From assembly GCA_024637255.1 (NCBI GenBank), contig JAGXFO010000002.1, forward strand, positions 24,418 through 88,417: a stretch of DNA of 64,000 nucleotides, given 5' to 3'. The notes beneath the pieces are model-generated. The model was not told the origin of the DNA and did not search any database. It saw only the letters and a list, made by a program, of their open reading frames with translations. The stretch is from Sulfurovum sp. Its GTDB lineage: Bacteria; Campylobacterota; Campylobacteria; Campylobacterales; Sulfurovaceae. The translations under genes and the position numbers were made by a program. Position 1 is the first letter of the stretch; the number at the start of each line of letters is the position of its first letter. Shown here piece after piece: positions 41,244 to 50,973 of this stretch.

Positions 41244-42517
41244 AAAATCACCTTTCCTTCTGCATATTTGATGCGGCTTTGAACCACTTTTCCTACGATT
41301 ACAAGAGTAAATGCAAATACCCCGATACGCCCCATGAACATCAAAATAATAATGTTAAATTTTCCAAAATCGCTAAACAATGCACTATAACTCAAACTTC
41401 CACCGTTTCCAGTCGATAATCCAACTGTCCCAAATGCCGAACATGCTTCAAACAGCATCCGTAAAAAGGGTAAGCGTTCAATTTCACTTAAAAACACTGT
41501 AGATACTACGACATAAGCCGAAGCTATAAAAATGATTGTATACGCTTTATTGATCTGATATTGGGAAATAGAGCGTCTAAAAACATGAGCATGGGTATCG
41601 CCTCTTAGTGTATACCAAACGCCAATCAACGCCAATGCAACTGCAGTAATCTTAATTCCTCCTGCAGTTCCTCCTGGTGCCCCACCCGTCATCATAAAAA
41701 AAGTAGAGAAAAAGAGATTTGCATCACTCAATGTTGAAAGATCAATTGAATTAAATCCTGCTGTTCGATAATTGACAGAAGCAAACCATGCGGCCAAAAG
41801 TTTCTCACTCCAGGAAAGTCCTTTAAACGCACTATTCCATTCCAAAGACAAAAGCAAGCCCATCCCTAAAACAATCAAGATACATGTCATCAAAAGTACG
41901 ATCTTAGTATGTGTAGAGAGACGTATGATCTCTTTTTTCCAATAGTGATACAGTTCTGTCAATACAAAATAACCTATTCCGCCTAGAATAATCAGAATAG
42001 GTATCGTTATATTGATAACAAGGTCGCCACGGTATCCCATCATATTGTCGCTAAAAAGTGAAAAGCCCGCATTGTTAAATGCCGATATAGAATGAAATAT
42101 CCCATACCATGCCGCTTTACCCAATGGCATATCAACCCAAAACCGAAGTGTAAGAATAATCATTCCAATCACTTCAATGATAAATATGGATCCAAAAACA
42201 ACTTTTAAAAATCGGACCAAGCCGTGCATGCCTGGGTAATTGAGCGATTCCTGAAGAATCAAACGATCCCGATGGCCGATTTTTTTACGACGCATCACTG
42301 CCAAAAATGTGACGGCAGTCATGTAGCCCAAACCGCCGATTTGAATCAGCACCATTAATGTTAACTGCCCAATCAGAGTAAAATCTACAGGGGTATCTTT
42401 GACAATCAGTCCGGTTACGCAAACCGCTGATACTGAAGTAAAAAGTGCATCTATGAAGCGTAATTCACCATGATGTGCAAACGGAAGCATTAGCAAAAAT
42501 GTTCCTGCAAGTATCAA
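41240..42517 (-). CDS. Potassium transporter membrane subunit TrkH/KtrB, start uncertain
   Basis: A 425-residue protein from the first possible start (TTG 42517), with pore-loop motifs SVSAVCVTGL, HSISAFNNAGFS, SVNYRTAGFNSID and EACSAFGTVGLS, one in each of four repeats. It conducts potassium with the KtrA/TrkA partner. TTG 42517 falls inside the first membrane helix and has no ribosome site. Upstream, an ATG at 42587 opens a family-like N-terminus (MKYFQRNSHT), but it is out of frame by a repeated CATA unit (42553-42563). Without one unit the frames join. The start is therefore either altered by a small repeat change or uses another signal. Confidence 0.85.
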   Translation of the reverse strand: MILAGTFLLMLPFAHHGELRFIDALFTSVSAVCVTGLIVKDTPVDFTLIGQLTLMVLIQIGGLGYMTAVTFLAVMRRKKIGHRDRLILQESLNYPGMHGLVRFLKVVFGSIFIIEVIGMIILTLRFWVDMPLGKAAWYGIFHSISAFNNAGFSLFSDNMMGYRGDLVINITIPILIILGGIGYFVLTELYHYWKKEIIRLSTHTKIVLLMTCILIVLGMGLLLSLEWNSAFKGLSWSEKLLAAWFASVNYRTAGFNSIDLSTLSDANLFFSTFFMMTGGAPGGTAGGIKITAVALALIGVWYTLRGDTHAHVFRRSISQYQINKAYTIIFIASAYVVVSTVFLSEIERLPFLRMLFEACSAFGTVGLSTGNGGSLSYSALFSDFGKFNIIILMFMGRIGVFAFTLVIVGKVVQSRIKYAEGKVIL

Positions 42518-42587
42518 TCCAATGAAACTGTATACGATAAGTTTTATTTCTGATGTATGTATGGCTATTCCTTTGAAAGTATTTCAT

Positions 42588-43225
42588 CTTGACAGTAGAA
42601 TTGATAACCGATACACTTTATCATTTATGATTGTTTGAATCCTGCAATGTTATTTTTGGCTAAATACTTTGGGTGCAAACATCCTCTTAAGCTGACTTAA
42701 TCAAGGTAGAAGAATCTTATAATAATAATTATACTTTTCCAAATATTCAACGGAACTTAACTTTTCCAAATAGCATAACAAAGTTTTAAGTAGGTTTATA
42801 AAGTGTCAAGATAAACCTGATAAGTATCATCTTCAATAGGTATTAATTTTTACTAATCTCATGTAAGGTTTGACAATCTCGATTTCACTGAATCTTGACT
42901 TTCTCGTTGGCTTCCCCTGTAGTGTTTATGTTGCAGAAAAAGTAACTCTTAGGCTGTGGTAGTTAGGGGAGGCTTACAAATTAAACACTTACTTACTGTC
43001 TTGTATGATTAATGTCATTTTATCCAATGAACTGATTAAAATTGTGTCTAGTTTATAGAAGATTACACCAGACAGAAATGACTTAGAGGTTGGCTGCTGT
43101 ATGAATTTTTAATCGTAGATCAGAAATTTTTTGTATATTATACAAATGGATACCATACTGTGACTTTCTTCTTTGTTTAATTCCATTGAAGTTTGTATTC
43201 AAAAAGTAAGATAAGGAGTATTGTG
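42588..43225 (+). other. Long intergenic region without gene
   Basis: About 640 bases between the potassium gene and the symporter. No convincing open frame, tRNA or rRNA is visible. It contains a 13-base direct repeat ACTTTTCCAAATA (42733-42745 and 42760-42772) and a possible long-range pairing CTTCCCCT (about 42910) with AGGGGAGG (about 42965). AT-rich text before the symporter (TATATTATAC near 43134) may hold its promoter. Confidence 0.5.
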
Positions 43226-44581
43226 ATGGCGAAAATACAAAAAATGATGTTAACCACTAAAGTGTTAATTGGGATGGGGTTAGGTATTTCAGTGGGGCTG
43301 CTATTTAATCTTTCAGGTCTTAACAGTGAAGGTTCATTTATAAATACATATATTGTAAATGGATTATTTTTTATCATAGGAAAAATGTTTGTAACGGGAT
43401 TGACAATGCTTGTTGTTCCCTTAGTCTTTTTCTCACTTATTACGGGGGTTTTGGGGATTGGAGATATCAAGTCTTTGGGTAAAGTAGGAGGGAAATCTTT
43501 TGTCCTCTATATGCTTACAACCGCTATCGCTATTGCCATTGGGATTACGATAGCAGCAACAATCGGTACTGGTGAAGGTGTCAATATGACATCATTAGCA
43601 TCTTTTAGTGCTATTGAAGCTCCTGCACTGAGTACTGTACTTATAGATATTATTCCCAGCAATATAGTTAATGCAATGGCACTAGGAAAAATGTTACAAA
43701 TTATATTTTTTTCCATTTTGCTAGGTATTTCCATATTGATGGTAGGGGAAAAAGCCGAACCTGTAGCAAAACTTTTAGAAATCGGTAATGAAATTATGAT
43801 GAAAATGGTAAATATCGTTATGGCAGTTGCTCCTTATGCTGTATTTGCATTACTTGCAAAAGCCATTGCTGATCTTGGACTTAATTTGTTGATAGACTTA
43901 GCAGGCTATGTAGTGGTATTGATTTTTGCGTTACTTTTACATCTATTTGTTATATTGATGATTATTCTAAAAGTATTTTCAGGAATGAGCCCTTTTGTCT
44001 TCTTGAAGAAAATACGTGAGGTACAGATATTTGCATTCAGTACTTCAAGTTCCAATGCAACTATTCCTGTAACACTTAAAGCAGCGGTAGATAAACTTGG
44101 GGTAAACAATTCAGTAGCATCATTCATCATACCTTTTGGTGCGACTATCAACATGGATGGAACAGCCATAATGCAGGGAGTCGCAACCGTATTTATAGCC
44201 AATGCTTATGGTGTAGATCTTGGCATAACAGGCTATTTAACCGTTATTTTAATGTCTGTTCTGGCATCTATTGGTACTGCGGGTGTACCTGGAGTAGGAC
44301 TCATCATGCTTTCTATGGTTTTTGCCCAGGTAGGACTTCCAATTGAAGGAATAGGATTAATTCTAGGGGTAGATAGACTGCTTGATATGATAAGAACAGC
44401 AGTCAATGTTTCTGGAGATGCAGTTGTATCCGTGATTGTTGCAAAAAGCGAAGGTGTATTGGATACAAATATCTATAATGATCCTGATGCAGGATTGCTT
44501 GCAGAAGAAAATATAACCATTAATGAGAGCGCAGAACATATGTTAGCCGATGTGATTAATGCAACGCATAAAAAAATATAA
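43226..44581 (+). CDS. Dicarboxylate/amino acid:cation symporter (DAACS family)
   Basis: A 451-residue protein with about eight membrane helices and two hairpins. Family marks: serine-rich hairpin AFSTSSSNATIPVTLKA (about 270), PFGATINMDGTAIMQGVA (about 300), ASIGTAGVPGVGLIMLSMV, and VDRLLDMIRTAVNVSGDA near the C-terminus. It imports glutamate, aspartate or C4-dicarboxylates with protons or sodium. The ATG at 43226 is seven bases after AAGGAG; the GTG just before it is an alternative. Confidence 0.93.
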   Translation: MAKIQKMMLTTKVLIGMGLGISVGLLFNLSGLNSEGSFINTYIVNGLFFIIGKMFVTGLTMLVVPLVFFSLITGVLGIGDIKSLGKVGGKSFVLYMLTTAIAIAIGITIAATIGTGEGVNMTSLASFSAIEAPALSTVLIDIIPSNIVNAMALGKMLQIIFFSILLGISILMVGEKAEPVAKLLEIGNEIMMKMVNIVMAVAPYAVFALLAKAIADLGLNLLIDLAGYVVVLIFALLLHLFVILMIILKVFSGMSPFVFLKKIREVQIFAFSTSSSNATIPVTLKAAVDKLGVNNSVASFIIPFGATINMDGTAIMQGVATVFIANAYGVDLGITGYLTVILMSVLASIGTAGVPGVGLIMLSMVFAQVGLPIEGIGLILGVDRLLDMIRTAVNVSGDAVVSVIVAKSEGVLDTNIYNDPDAGLLAEENITINESAEHMLADVINATHKKI

Positions 44582-44752
44582 CAGCCAAACAGCAACTTTA
44601 TCAAAAGTTGTATGTGACCGCAGAAACTACGTTTAAAACCAAATGAAATAAAAAGGTTTGATTAGAGTAGGCATTTACCTGCCTTTATCAAGTACTGTAT
44701 TATTTGCTACTCTTTCTCTTTTTTGACATTAACTCCAAAAATATATGACATG

Positions 44753-45211
44753 CTAGTTAAAGTATTTAATATCTATAGCTTTAATCACTTTTTCTTCAAG
44801 CTTTTTCAACTGATCATAGGCTTTCGAATCTTTTGAATCAAATGTAGGCTTTACGTAAGTAATTGTAGTTTTTCCATCTTGTTCCACAAGAGTAAGTCGA
44901 ATCGGACAAAAGGCCATCATTGTCGGATCTGCATTGGCTATATCATTTGCAAGTTTTCCATTACATGCAATAATAGATTTTATACCCGTTAAGTTGTTGG
45001 TATTGAAATCTTTACCAAACTCTTTTGCTGAACCTGCTTCTTGAAGTTTTTTCAATATATCTATTTCAGTCACTACTTTTAAAGAGTTTTCTGAAAGTGA
45101 TTTAAGCAAACTATCATAAACACCATCCATTGGAGTATTGACAACTTTTACATAGACATTGTTTGCCCATACGCTTAAGCTCATTGCTACCAAAAGTATT
45201 ATTTTTTTCAT
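44753..45211 (-). CDS. Exported DUF302-family protein
   Basis: A 152-residue protein with a cleavable signal peptide (MKKIILLVAMSLSVWA). The mature part follows the DUF302 pattern, with IIACNGKLANDI matching the conserved cysteine-containing block, then MMAFCPIRLTLVEQDGKTTITYVKP. It is a periplasmic protein of unknown role. It follows the 5'-nucleotidase-like gene on the same strand with a 70-base gap containing a hairpin, and is probably in the same operon. Confidence 0.82.
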   Translation of the reverse strand: MKKIILLVAMSLSVWANNVYVKVVNTPMDGVYDSLLKSLSENSLKVVTEIDILKKLQEAGSAKEFGKDFNTNNLTGIKSIIACNGKLANDIANADPTMMAFCPIRLTLVEQDGKTTITYVKPTFDSKDSKAYDQLKKLEEKVIKAIDIKYFN

Positions 45212-45230
45212 ATTTATTCCTTGTTTTTTA

Positions 45231-45252
45231 CAGAATATATTCCTATATTCTG
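45231..45252 (-). promoter_or_regulatory. 22-bp inverted repeat upstream of the DUF302 gene
   Basis: CAGAATATA (45231-45239) and TATATTCTG (45244-45252) are perfect inverted arms with a four-base spacer, 20 bases before the DUF302 ATG. It could be an operator or an RNA hairpin in the leader. No T-run follows, so it is not a clear terminator. Confidence 0.5.
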
Positions 45253-45280
45253 CATTTAATTGGGCATAACCCGCTGCTTA

Positions 45281-46981
45281 CTACGGAAGAGGTTGAATCT
45301 CTCTGTTTATATAATTTGGTTTACTAAGGGGTGCAATTATCCTAATACGATTAAGTTCCGGGTTGGCATTCTGTACCCTTAGATAATCTTCGACCGCATC
45401 TATGGCATCTAAAATCTCGCCTTTTTCATTTTTAACAAACTTAACAAACTTGCTTGCGACTTTGTTAATATGGTTTGGCTCCTCTTCATAGTTGTAGCCT
45501 GCAACGGTATATACTTTTTCTAGTTTTAGGGGTAAATATTTACCTGTTTTTTTATCAAGTACTGTAATATTTGTTGCTCTTTCCCCTTTTTTGGCATTTG
45601 GCGTCAAATCATAGTGCAAGCCACTCCATGCAAAAAGCCAGCCACCCGTCCACTCATTGACATCGCCTGATAACGATCCATTCGCGCTATTTTCGATCAC
45701 ATTTTTGATGGTTTGACCCGTTATCTCTCCCGTAGCCAGAAATGGTCCAATTGGGATATAGTGGTAGATATCTTCACGGTGTATGTCGCCAACTTTAATA
45801 TGTGTTCCATATCTAAAACCCCGAAGTAACCCTATGTCTGCACCACTTTGTGTTCTGAAAACATCGGTTAAAAAGTCATGAGAACTTCCTTCAACAACTG
45901 CCGGCATAACGCTGTCTGAAAAATTACTCCTATGAAGATCAACATCTGTCTTCCCGATTACGGTATCAATAGCACCTGTTAAATGACGCTTGCTAAATGG
46001 ATTGACATATTTTTTTGCACTCACATCATCAATAAATGGTGCGCGTACTTTTTTAACCAGTGCTGTAATTTTGGCGTCAGGCTTAATTTTTTCATCCACA
46101 ATGTGAAATGTAAACTTGTGTCCAACAATTTTATGGTCTCTAAGCGTTACACTCATTTCTCCAACACATGTTCCATCTTGACCCTCTTCGACCAAAATAG
46201 TTCCGTTTTCAAGAACTATCTCTTTTGGCGTTTCTTCATGCATATCAGAAGAGAAAACAAAGTCTACGCCAGCATGCTCTTTGGCCAGCGCTATATTTTT
46301 AGCCAAACCCAGTTCCGATAAAACAACAAGCACATCAACTTGAGGACGCAACTCTTTAACATACTTTTTAAATTCAGCATCACCATTAGAAAATTTTAAT
46401 CCACTTACAACACTTGGTCCAACAATCATAGGTCCACGCTCAGATGTAAAACCTAAAAAACCAACTTTTACACCTTTGATAGTTTGGATTTTATAAGGTT
46501 CAACAAGATGAGTGTCATCTTCAGCATTGTAAATATTTGCTACTAGCGGATTCCAATGAGAATAGGCATCTTTACCTACAAAAAGCTCTTTAAAGCGCTC
46601 TTTTCCATAGAGCCAATCCCAGTTTCCTGGAGCATAATAGTTGATATTAAATGCATTAAGTACTTCTACCAATGCTTCTCCACGTGTAAATAGTGCTTCA
46701 GCTGAACCCTGTATGGTGTCTCCTGTGTTTAAGAGGACGAGTTGATCATCTTTTTCACGCATCTCTTTGATAAGAGTATACATGCGAGCAAGTCCACCTT
46801 GCTTCATACCATTACCATCATCCCGAACATGGGCACGTGGAATTAAGTGCCCATGAATATCTCCTATATGCGCAAAATTAATGGTAGTCTCATTCGATTC
46901 TTTTTGTACTATATCTACAGCACTCACAGCACTTATAGCCGCTGTTGCCAATAGACCGATGGTTGTAATTATTTTTTTCAT
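45281..46981 (-). CDS. 5'-nucleotidase/SoxB-like metallophosphatase with altered ligands
   Basis: A 566-residue exported protein: signal peptide (about 1-22, ending AVSAVD), calcineurin-like domain (about 33-300) and 5'-nucleotidase C-terminal domain (about 330-545, including TGEITGQTIKNVIENSANG). Metal-site motifs are partly intact: D41-x-H43 and GD88. The others differ from the canonical ones: GNHE reads GN120-W-D-W, LSH reads LSE223, and GHTH reads SDMH248. It is thus a subfamily near SoxB/UshA, not a standard nucleotidase or SoxB, and no other sox gene is near. The start at 46981 follows GAAGGA; the longer frame from 46999 is less likely. Confidence 0.8.
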   Translation of the reverse strand: MKKIITTIGLLATAAISAVSAVDIVQKESNETTINFAHIGDIHGHLIPRAHVRDDGNGMKQGGLARMYTLIKEMREKDDQLVLLNTGDTIQGSAEALFTRGEALVEVLNAFNINYYAPGNWDWLYGKERFKELFVGKDAYSHWNPLVANIYNAEDDTHLVEPYKIQTIKGVKVGFLGFTSERGPMIVGPSVVSGLKFSNGDAEFKKYVKELRPQVDVLVVLSELGLAKNIALAKEHAGVDFVFSSDMHEETPKEIVLENGTILVEEGQDGTCVGEMSVTLRDHKIVGHKFTFHIVDEKIKPDAKITALVKKVRAPFIDDVSAKKYVNPFSKRHLTGAIDTVIGKTDVDLHRSNFSDSVMPAVVEGSSHDFLTDVFRTQSGADIGLLRGFRYGTHIKVGDIHREDIYHYIPIGPFLATGEITGQTIKNVIENSANGSLSGDVNEWTGGWLFAWSGLHYDLTPNAKKGERATNITVLDKKTGKYLPLKLEKVYTVAGYNYEEEPNHINKVASKFVKFVKNEKGEILDAIDAVEDYLRVQNANPELNRIRIIAPLSKPNYINREIQPLP

Positions 46982-47197
46982 ATTTTTCCTTCGTATCATA
47001 AATTAGAATATAATACTTGTTTCTATCTATTATAAGCAAGTATGCATGTACTCCTCGTGTAGTAAGTGAATCCAGATACAGAATTTCACCAATATGAAGC
47101 TTGTTAAAGTCATAGAGGAGAAAATGTTCAATGGCTCAATTATCATTTAGAATAAATTTTGGCTTTTGTTGTCTTAATCATTCGGGCTATTGTAGTT

Positions 47198-48412
47198 CTA
47201 TTTTATTCGTAACTTTTTACCTATCTGATTAACAGGTATCTCTTTTACAATTGTTAGCTTGATAGAAAACTTCAGGTTTGACAGATTATATTGCAATATT
47301 TTTTTTATCTCATTGGCTGAAAATATTTTATTTGTTTCTAGGGTAATATCTAAATATTCCCCTCTTAAAGAAGCATTTTCCAGCCCTGCAAATACCAATG
47401 CTCTATTGATCCCGTCCACATCCTCTAATATGTTTTCCACCTGTATGGTTGAGTAGCGCTTCCCTGCGAACTTTAAAATTTTAGAGCTTCTCCCCAAAAG
47501 TTTAAAACCAACTGATTTTTGCTCTATATAATCAAATGTTTGCACCTCGCCATTTGTCTGGAAAAAGCCATCTTCATAAAGAACAGAAGAGACAAAAGGT
47601 GATTTTACTTTTAGTTCATGATTTGCATTAGTAGAAATTTGAACACCATCAAAAGGTTTCCAAAGAAGTTCATCGTTAATTTTGTAAGCTATTCCTCCCG
47701 TTTCAGTTGAACCAAAAATTTGAATAATATCTGTTTCAAATTTTTCATTAAAGGTTTGAATATTTTGAACATCAAGGGGTGCTGTTGAGCTGACAAAAAC
47801 AGATTGACTCAAATCTTTCTCTTGGCTAAGTTGATTTAGTGCCTTAATATAGAGCGGAGTTGTTACAACCATAGTGTGACTATCAATCATATCGAGTAAT
47901 TCATGAGGTAAAAAATGCTCTTTTAGCATAATATCAATGTCATTCATAAGTGGGTACATTAGTCCCAACAGCGTTCCGTAAAGATGAATAAAAGGAACAG
48001 TAACAATTATTTTTTTAATTTTATATTTTTGAAGCAAAGAGGTTAGTGCATGTACTTCTGCTTCTATATTGTTTTTAGATTTTAATGCACCGATTGGGTG
48101 GCCTGTACTTCCACTCGTAAAGCATATCAGCGCAAAAATTTCTTTATTGAAGATCGTCTTGTCTTTTTTTATAGCCGTAAATTCTGAAATACCCAAGGCC
48201 TTTAATTTCTCCAAAATAGCTTTGTTGGTTTCATCCAATAAAATTGCTTTAGCTTCTGAAAAATAGGCTTTTAGTATGTTTAGGGCGTTAGACTCTTTTG
48301 ACTGTGTTCCGATATACCCAACTTGTCCATGAAGTGTTTCATCAAAAAAGTTCTCTTTAATAATATGATAACGTTTTGAACTTCCATCGTCATGTACTAT
48401 GCTAAGATGCAT
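47198..48412 (-). CDS. Acyl/aryl-AMP ligase of the aryl-polyene cluster
   Basis: A 404-residue adenylate-forming enzyme, shorter than usual (about 450-500) because the N-terminal part is reduced. The AMP-binding loop is FTSGSTGHPIGALKSK (about 93), with QIFGSTETGGIAYK (about 213), then the hinge region LLGRSSKILKFAGKR (about 303) and a terminal catalytic lysine in NQIGKKLRIK. It activates the aromatic starter acid and loads it on the ACP. It overlaps the MMPL gene by 11 bases. Confidence 0.85.
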   Translation of the reverse strand: MHLSIVHDDGSSKRYHIIKENFFDETLHGQVGYIGTQSKESNALNILKAYFSEAKAILLDETNKAILEKLKALGISEFTAIKKDKTIFNKEIFALICFTSGSTGHPIGALKSKNNIEAEVHALTSLLQKYKIKKIIVTVPFIHLYGTLLGLMYPLMNDIDIMLKEHFLPHELLDMIDSHTMVVTTPLYIKALNQLSQEKDLSQSVFVSSTAPLDVQNIQTFNEKFETDIIQIFGSTETGGIAYKINDELLWKPFDGVQISTNANHELKVKSPFVSSVLYEDGFFQTNGEVQTFDYIEQKSVGFKLLGRSSKILKFAGKRYSTIQVENILEDVDGINRALVFAGLENASLRGEYLDITLETNKIFSANEIKKILQYNLSNLKFSIKLTIVKEIPVNQIGKKLRIK

Positions 48413-50498
48413 GATTAACCCCTTTCAAAAATACCAACAAGACAAAAATAGAGACAATCCCGATAGTGGTAACGATTCCCATAGAAAAAAGTGCACTTAC
48501 ACTACTAAACACAAGTACGCCAAGCCCCGCAAAAGTACTGATAAGCGAATAAGATATAGCCTTTTTAGTTAGAGTATCATTCTTCCCTGAAAGATAAATA
48601 GCATAATCTATGCCAATAGATAAAATAACAAAAAGCATAAAAATATGTAAAATATTTATATCTGTAAAATATGCATAAATGCTTACCATAGCCGTAGGGA
48701 AAATCAGAAATATCATAGCATATATGATTGCTCTTTTTGTAATATAATATAGTAATAGTATAATAACCAATAATGCCAATATACCTAATTTTAAAAGCAT
48801 GTCCACGGATGTTCTCATGTACTCTTCGAAGCGCTCTTTTATGCTTAAGCTCTCTACAAAATCATATGCCAAAACATTTTGATATTTTTCTTTGCTGACT
48901 GTGCCATACGTAACATAAGAACCATTTACCTTCACCATATCTATGCCATATGACCTAATGCTCTCTTGGGTATAGTGTATAAATGGCCTCTGCGAATCAT
49001 AGGCATATTTAAAATATTCTTTTTTAAACCCAATTTTTTCGGCTTCTGAGTCAAGCGTAGTTTTTAACAAAGACATAGACTTCAATATAGCCCTGTTTTT
49101 TTCATAAGATTGGCGGCTAAGAAGTGATGCCAAAGGTATATGAACAGAAACAACCTCTTGTTGGATTGCTTGAGCATGTGTTATTAAAGTATCAATGCTC
49201 TCTGCTTTTAGTGCAAATGTCATGTTTTTATGAGTATCTAATTGCTCTGAAAAAAACTCTTCTGTCTGTTTCAATGTTTTATTGTCATAGTCCAAATTCT
49301 TTAAATTCAAATCAAAATGTACCCATAAAGGTGAAATAATAATAATGATAGAAGAAACGACAAAGAATATTTTTGCATTTAAAAAACGTAAATTTGTATT
49401 TGAGCCATTCTCTTTTGCTGCAAAAATTTTAAATCCAATTCTAGGGTATAAAAATGAAAAATGTAAATATGAGGCAGTTAGTGATACTATGGAAAATATG
49501 GCAATTTGCTTAATCAACAAAAACGATGTGAAACTTAAAATAAAAAAAGCCGATACAGTAGTTAAGAATCCAAACAATACTTCACGATTATAAGAATATT
49601 TTTGGTCATAATAGCCATGCAAATAATGGTGAAACATATAGTCTATGGCGACAGTGCTGATAGAAATACCGAATACAAATACAAAAATCGAAACTTCATC
49701 ATAGAACCGTGTAAGCACAATGGTTGCGACTATAGCAGAGGTAGCTAAAGTCATCAATGTATTAAAAAGCAACGAAACATTGCGCAATATAAGCAGATAA
49801 AGTAATAATAAAACTCCCAATGCTATAAGCATAATATTATTAACATCAGAAGTAATAGCCTGTGAATTTTCAACATAGTAAAACAGAGGGCTAAAGAGCT
49901 TAACCCCCTCTTTCCCATCCACAACAGCATGAATTTGTCGATACAGTTCTTTATGCTCTTCTAGAGTACTGCTATTCAATATGAAGACAGTTAAATATCC
50001 ATATTCGCCTAAAACAAGATGGCCATTTTTTAACTTTATAGCAACAGACTCAGAATCGTTCAAAAGTTTAAAAGGATCAATTTTGTCAATGCTGACAGGA
50101 AAGAATGAAGTGGTCATTTCCGTATATAGTTCTTCCAATGCCTTAGAAACATCCAGATTTGAGAGTGTGTCTTCATTGATTTTATGACTGAACAATTTGT
50201 ATTCTTCTTCATGTTTCTGAAATTTGATGTTTGCCTTCATCTCTTTTTTATCGAGCAAAGGCAATGCTGTTAACTCTTTTTCCAATTGCTGGATTTCTTC
50301 TAATACTTTTGAATCAAGACCTTTGACCGCAAGTAGAAGTACTTTACTATTTTGTGTTTTATTAAAAGTTTTTATCATCTCTTTTGACTCACCGTCAGGA
50401 AGAATAGCCAACAAAGAAGTCGACAGGTGGGTATAACTTTGTAAAAAAATCAGTACCGATAGTGAAATAATAAAAATAAAAAAGTTAGCGTATTTCAT
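48402..50498 (-). CDS. MMPL/RND-type exporter of the aryl-polyene cluster
   Basis: A 698-residue membrane protein with two halves, each of one helix, a large outside loop and five helices (first half helix about 5-22 and about 225-380, second about 395-412 and about 565-695). The halves carry ISTVAIDYMFHHYLHG and LSIGIDYAIYLSGKN, the acidic residues expected for proton coupling. In related clusters it is proposed to move the polyene lipid to the outer membrane with LolA-like help. The ATG at 50498 follows GAGGAG. Confidence 0.9.
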   Translation of the reverse strand: MKYANFFIFIISLSVLIFLQSYTHLSTSLLAILPDGESKEMIKTFNKTQNSKVLLLAVKGLDSKVLEEIQQLEKELTALPLLDKKEMKANIKFQKHEEEYKLFSHKINEDTLSNLDVSKALEELYTEMTTSFFPVSIDKIDPFKLLNDSESVAIKLKNGHLVLGEYGYLTVFILNSSTLEEHKELYRQIHAVVDGKEGVKLFSPLFYYVENSQAITSDVNNIMLIALGVLLLLYLLILRNVSLLFNTLMTLATSAIVATIVLTRFYDEVSIFVFVFGISISTVAIDYMFHHYLHGYYDQKYSYNREVLFGFLTTVSAFFILSFTSFLLIKQIAIFSIVSLTASYLHFSFLYPRIGFKIFAAKENGSNTNLRFLNAKIFFVVSSIIIIISPLWVHFDLNLKNLDYDNKTLKQTEEFFSEQLDTHKNMTFALKAESIDTLITHAQAIQQEVVSVHIPLASLLSRQSYEKNRAILKSMSLLKTTLDSEAEKIGFKKEYFKYAYDSQRPFIHYTQESIRSYGIDMVKVNGSYVTYGTVSKEKYQNVLAYDFVESLSIKERFEEYMRTSVDMLLKLGILALLVIILLLYYITKRAIIYAMIFLIFPTAMVSIYAYFTDINILHIFMLFVILSIGIDYAIYLSGKNDTLTKKAISYSLISTFAGLGVLVFSSVSALFSMGIVTTIGIVSIFVLLVFLKGVNHAS

Positions 50499-50973
50499 TT
50501 GTCTCCTCAATGCGTATTCTGTCTTTGTTGCTTAAATTTATTTGTAAGAAATTTAACTTTTTATTTGTTTTCTTATAGCTTACGCTGTCAATATAAGATG
50601 AAATACTCTTGTGTGGAACCAAGGAAACAAATTCTTTCTCTTTTCTAATAGTAAAGTAAGATTCAAGCACCTCTTTGTTGTCAAGGTAAACAGCTTCAAA
50701 AAGAACAAAAAACATTTTAACTGCAGGTCTTTTACTTAGGTCCAACTCTTTTTTTGTTTCACATTTTTGAGTAATAAGCAAATTACCATCATAAATCAGT
50801 ACAGTCTCATCCCCATCATAAACTATCTCCATTGAATGCTTTAAAAAACTTATCTCACCAGTCTTCTTAAATGTAGCATCTAGCGCTTCGTAGTATTTCT
50901 CTTCAGAAAATTTAATGTTTTGTGCAAAAAGAGATAGAGATAGCAAAAGTGTAAGAATTAAAGCTCTAAGCAT
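50485..50973 (-). CDS. LolA-like outer-membrane carrier protein
   Basis: A 162-residue periplasmic protein with a signal peptide (LRALILTLLLSLSLFAQ). The rest is a LolA-type beta-rich text (SFLKHSMEIVYDGDETVLIYDGNLLITQ, seen as two blocks, and IDSVSYKKTNKKL). In aryl-polyene clusters this gene is thought to carry the product across the periplasm. The ATG at 50973 is six bases after AAGGA, and overlaps the upstream stop. Confidence 0.8.
   Translation of the reverse strand: MLRALILTLLLSLSLFAQNIKFSEEKYYEALDATFKKTGEISFLKHSMEIVYDGDETVLIYDGNLLITQKCETKKELDLSKRPAVKMFFVLFEAVYLDNKEVLESYFTIRKEKEFVSLVPHKSISSYIDSVSYKKTNKKLNFLQINLSNKDRIRIEETNEIR

Noticed and set aside
45281..46981. Calling the nucleotidase-like protein SoxB
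   Set aside because: Metal motifs differ from SoxB and no soxXYZA genes are near.
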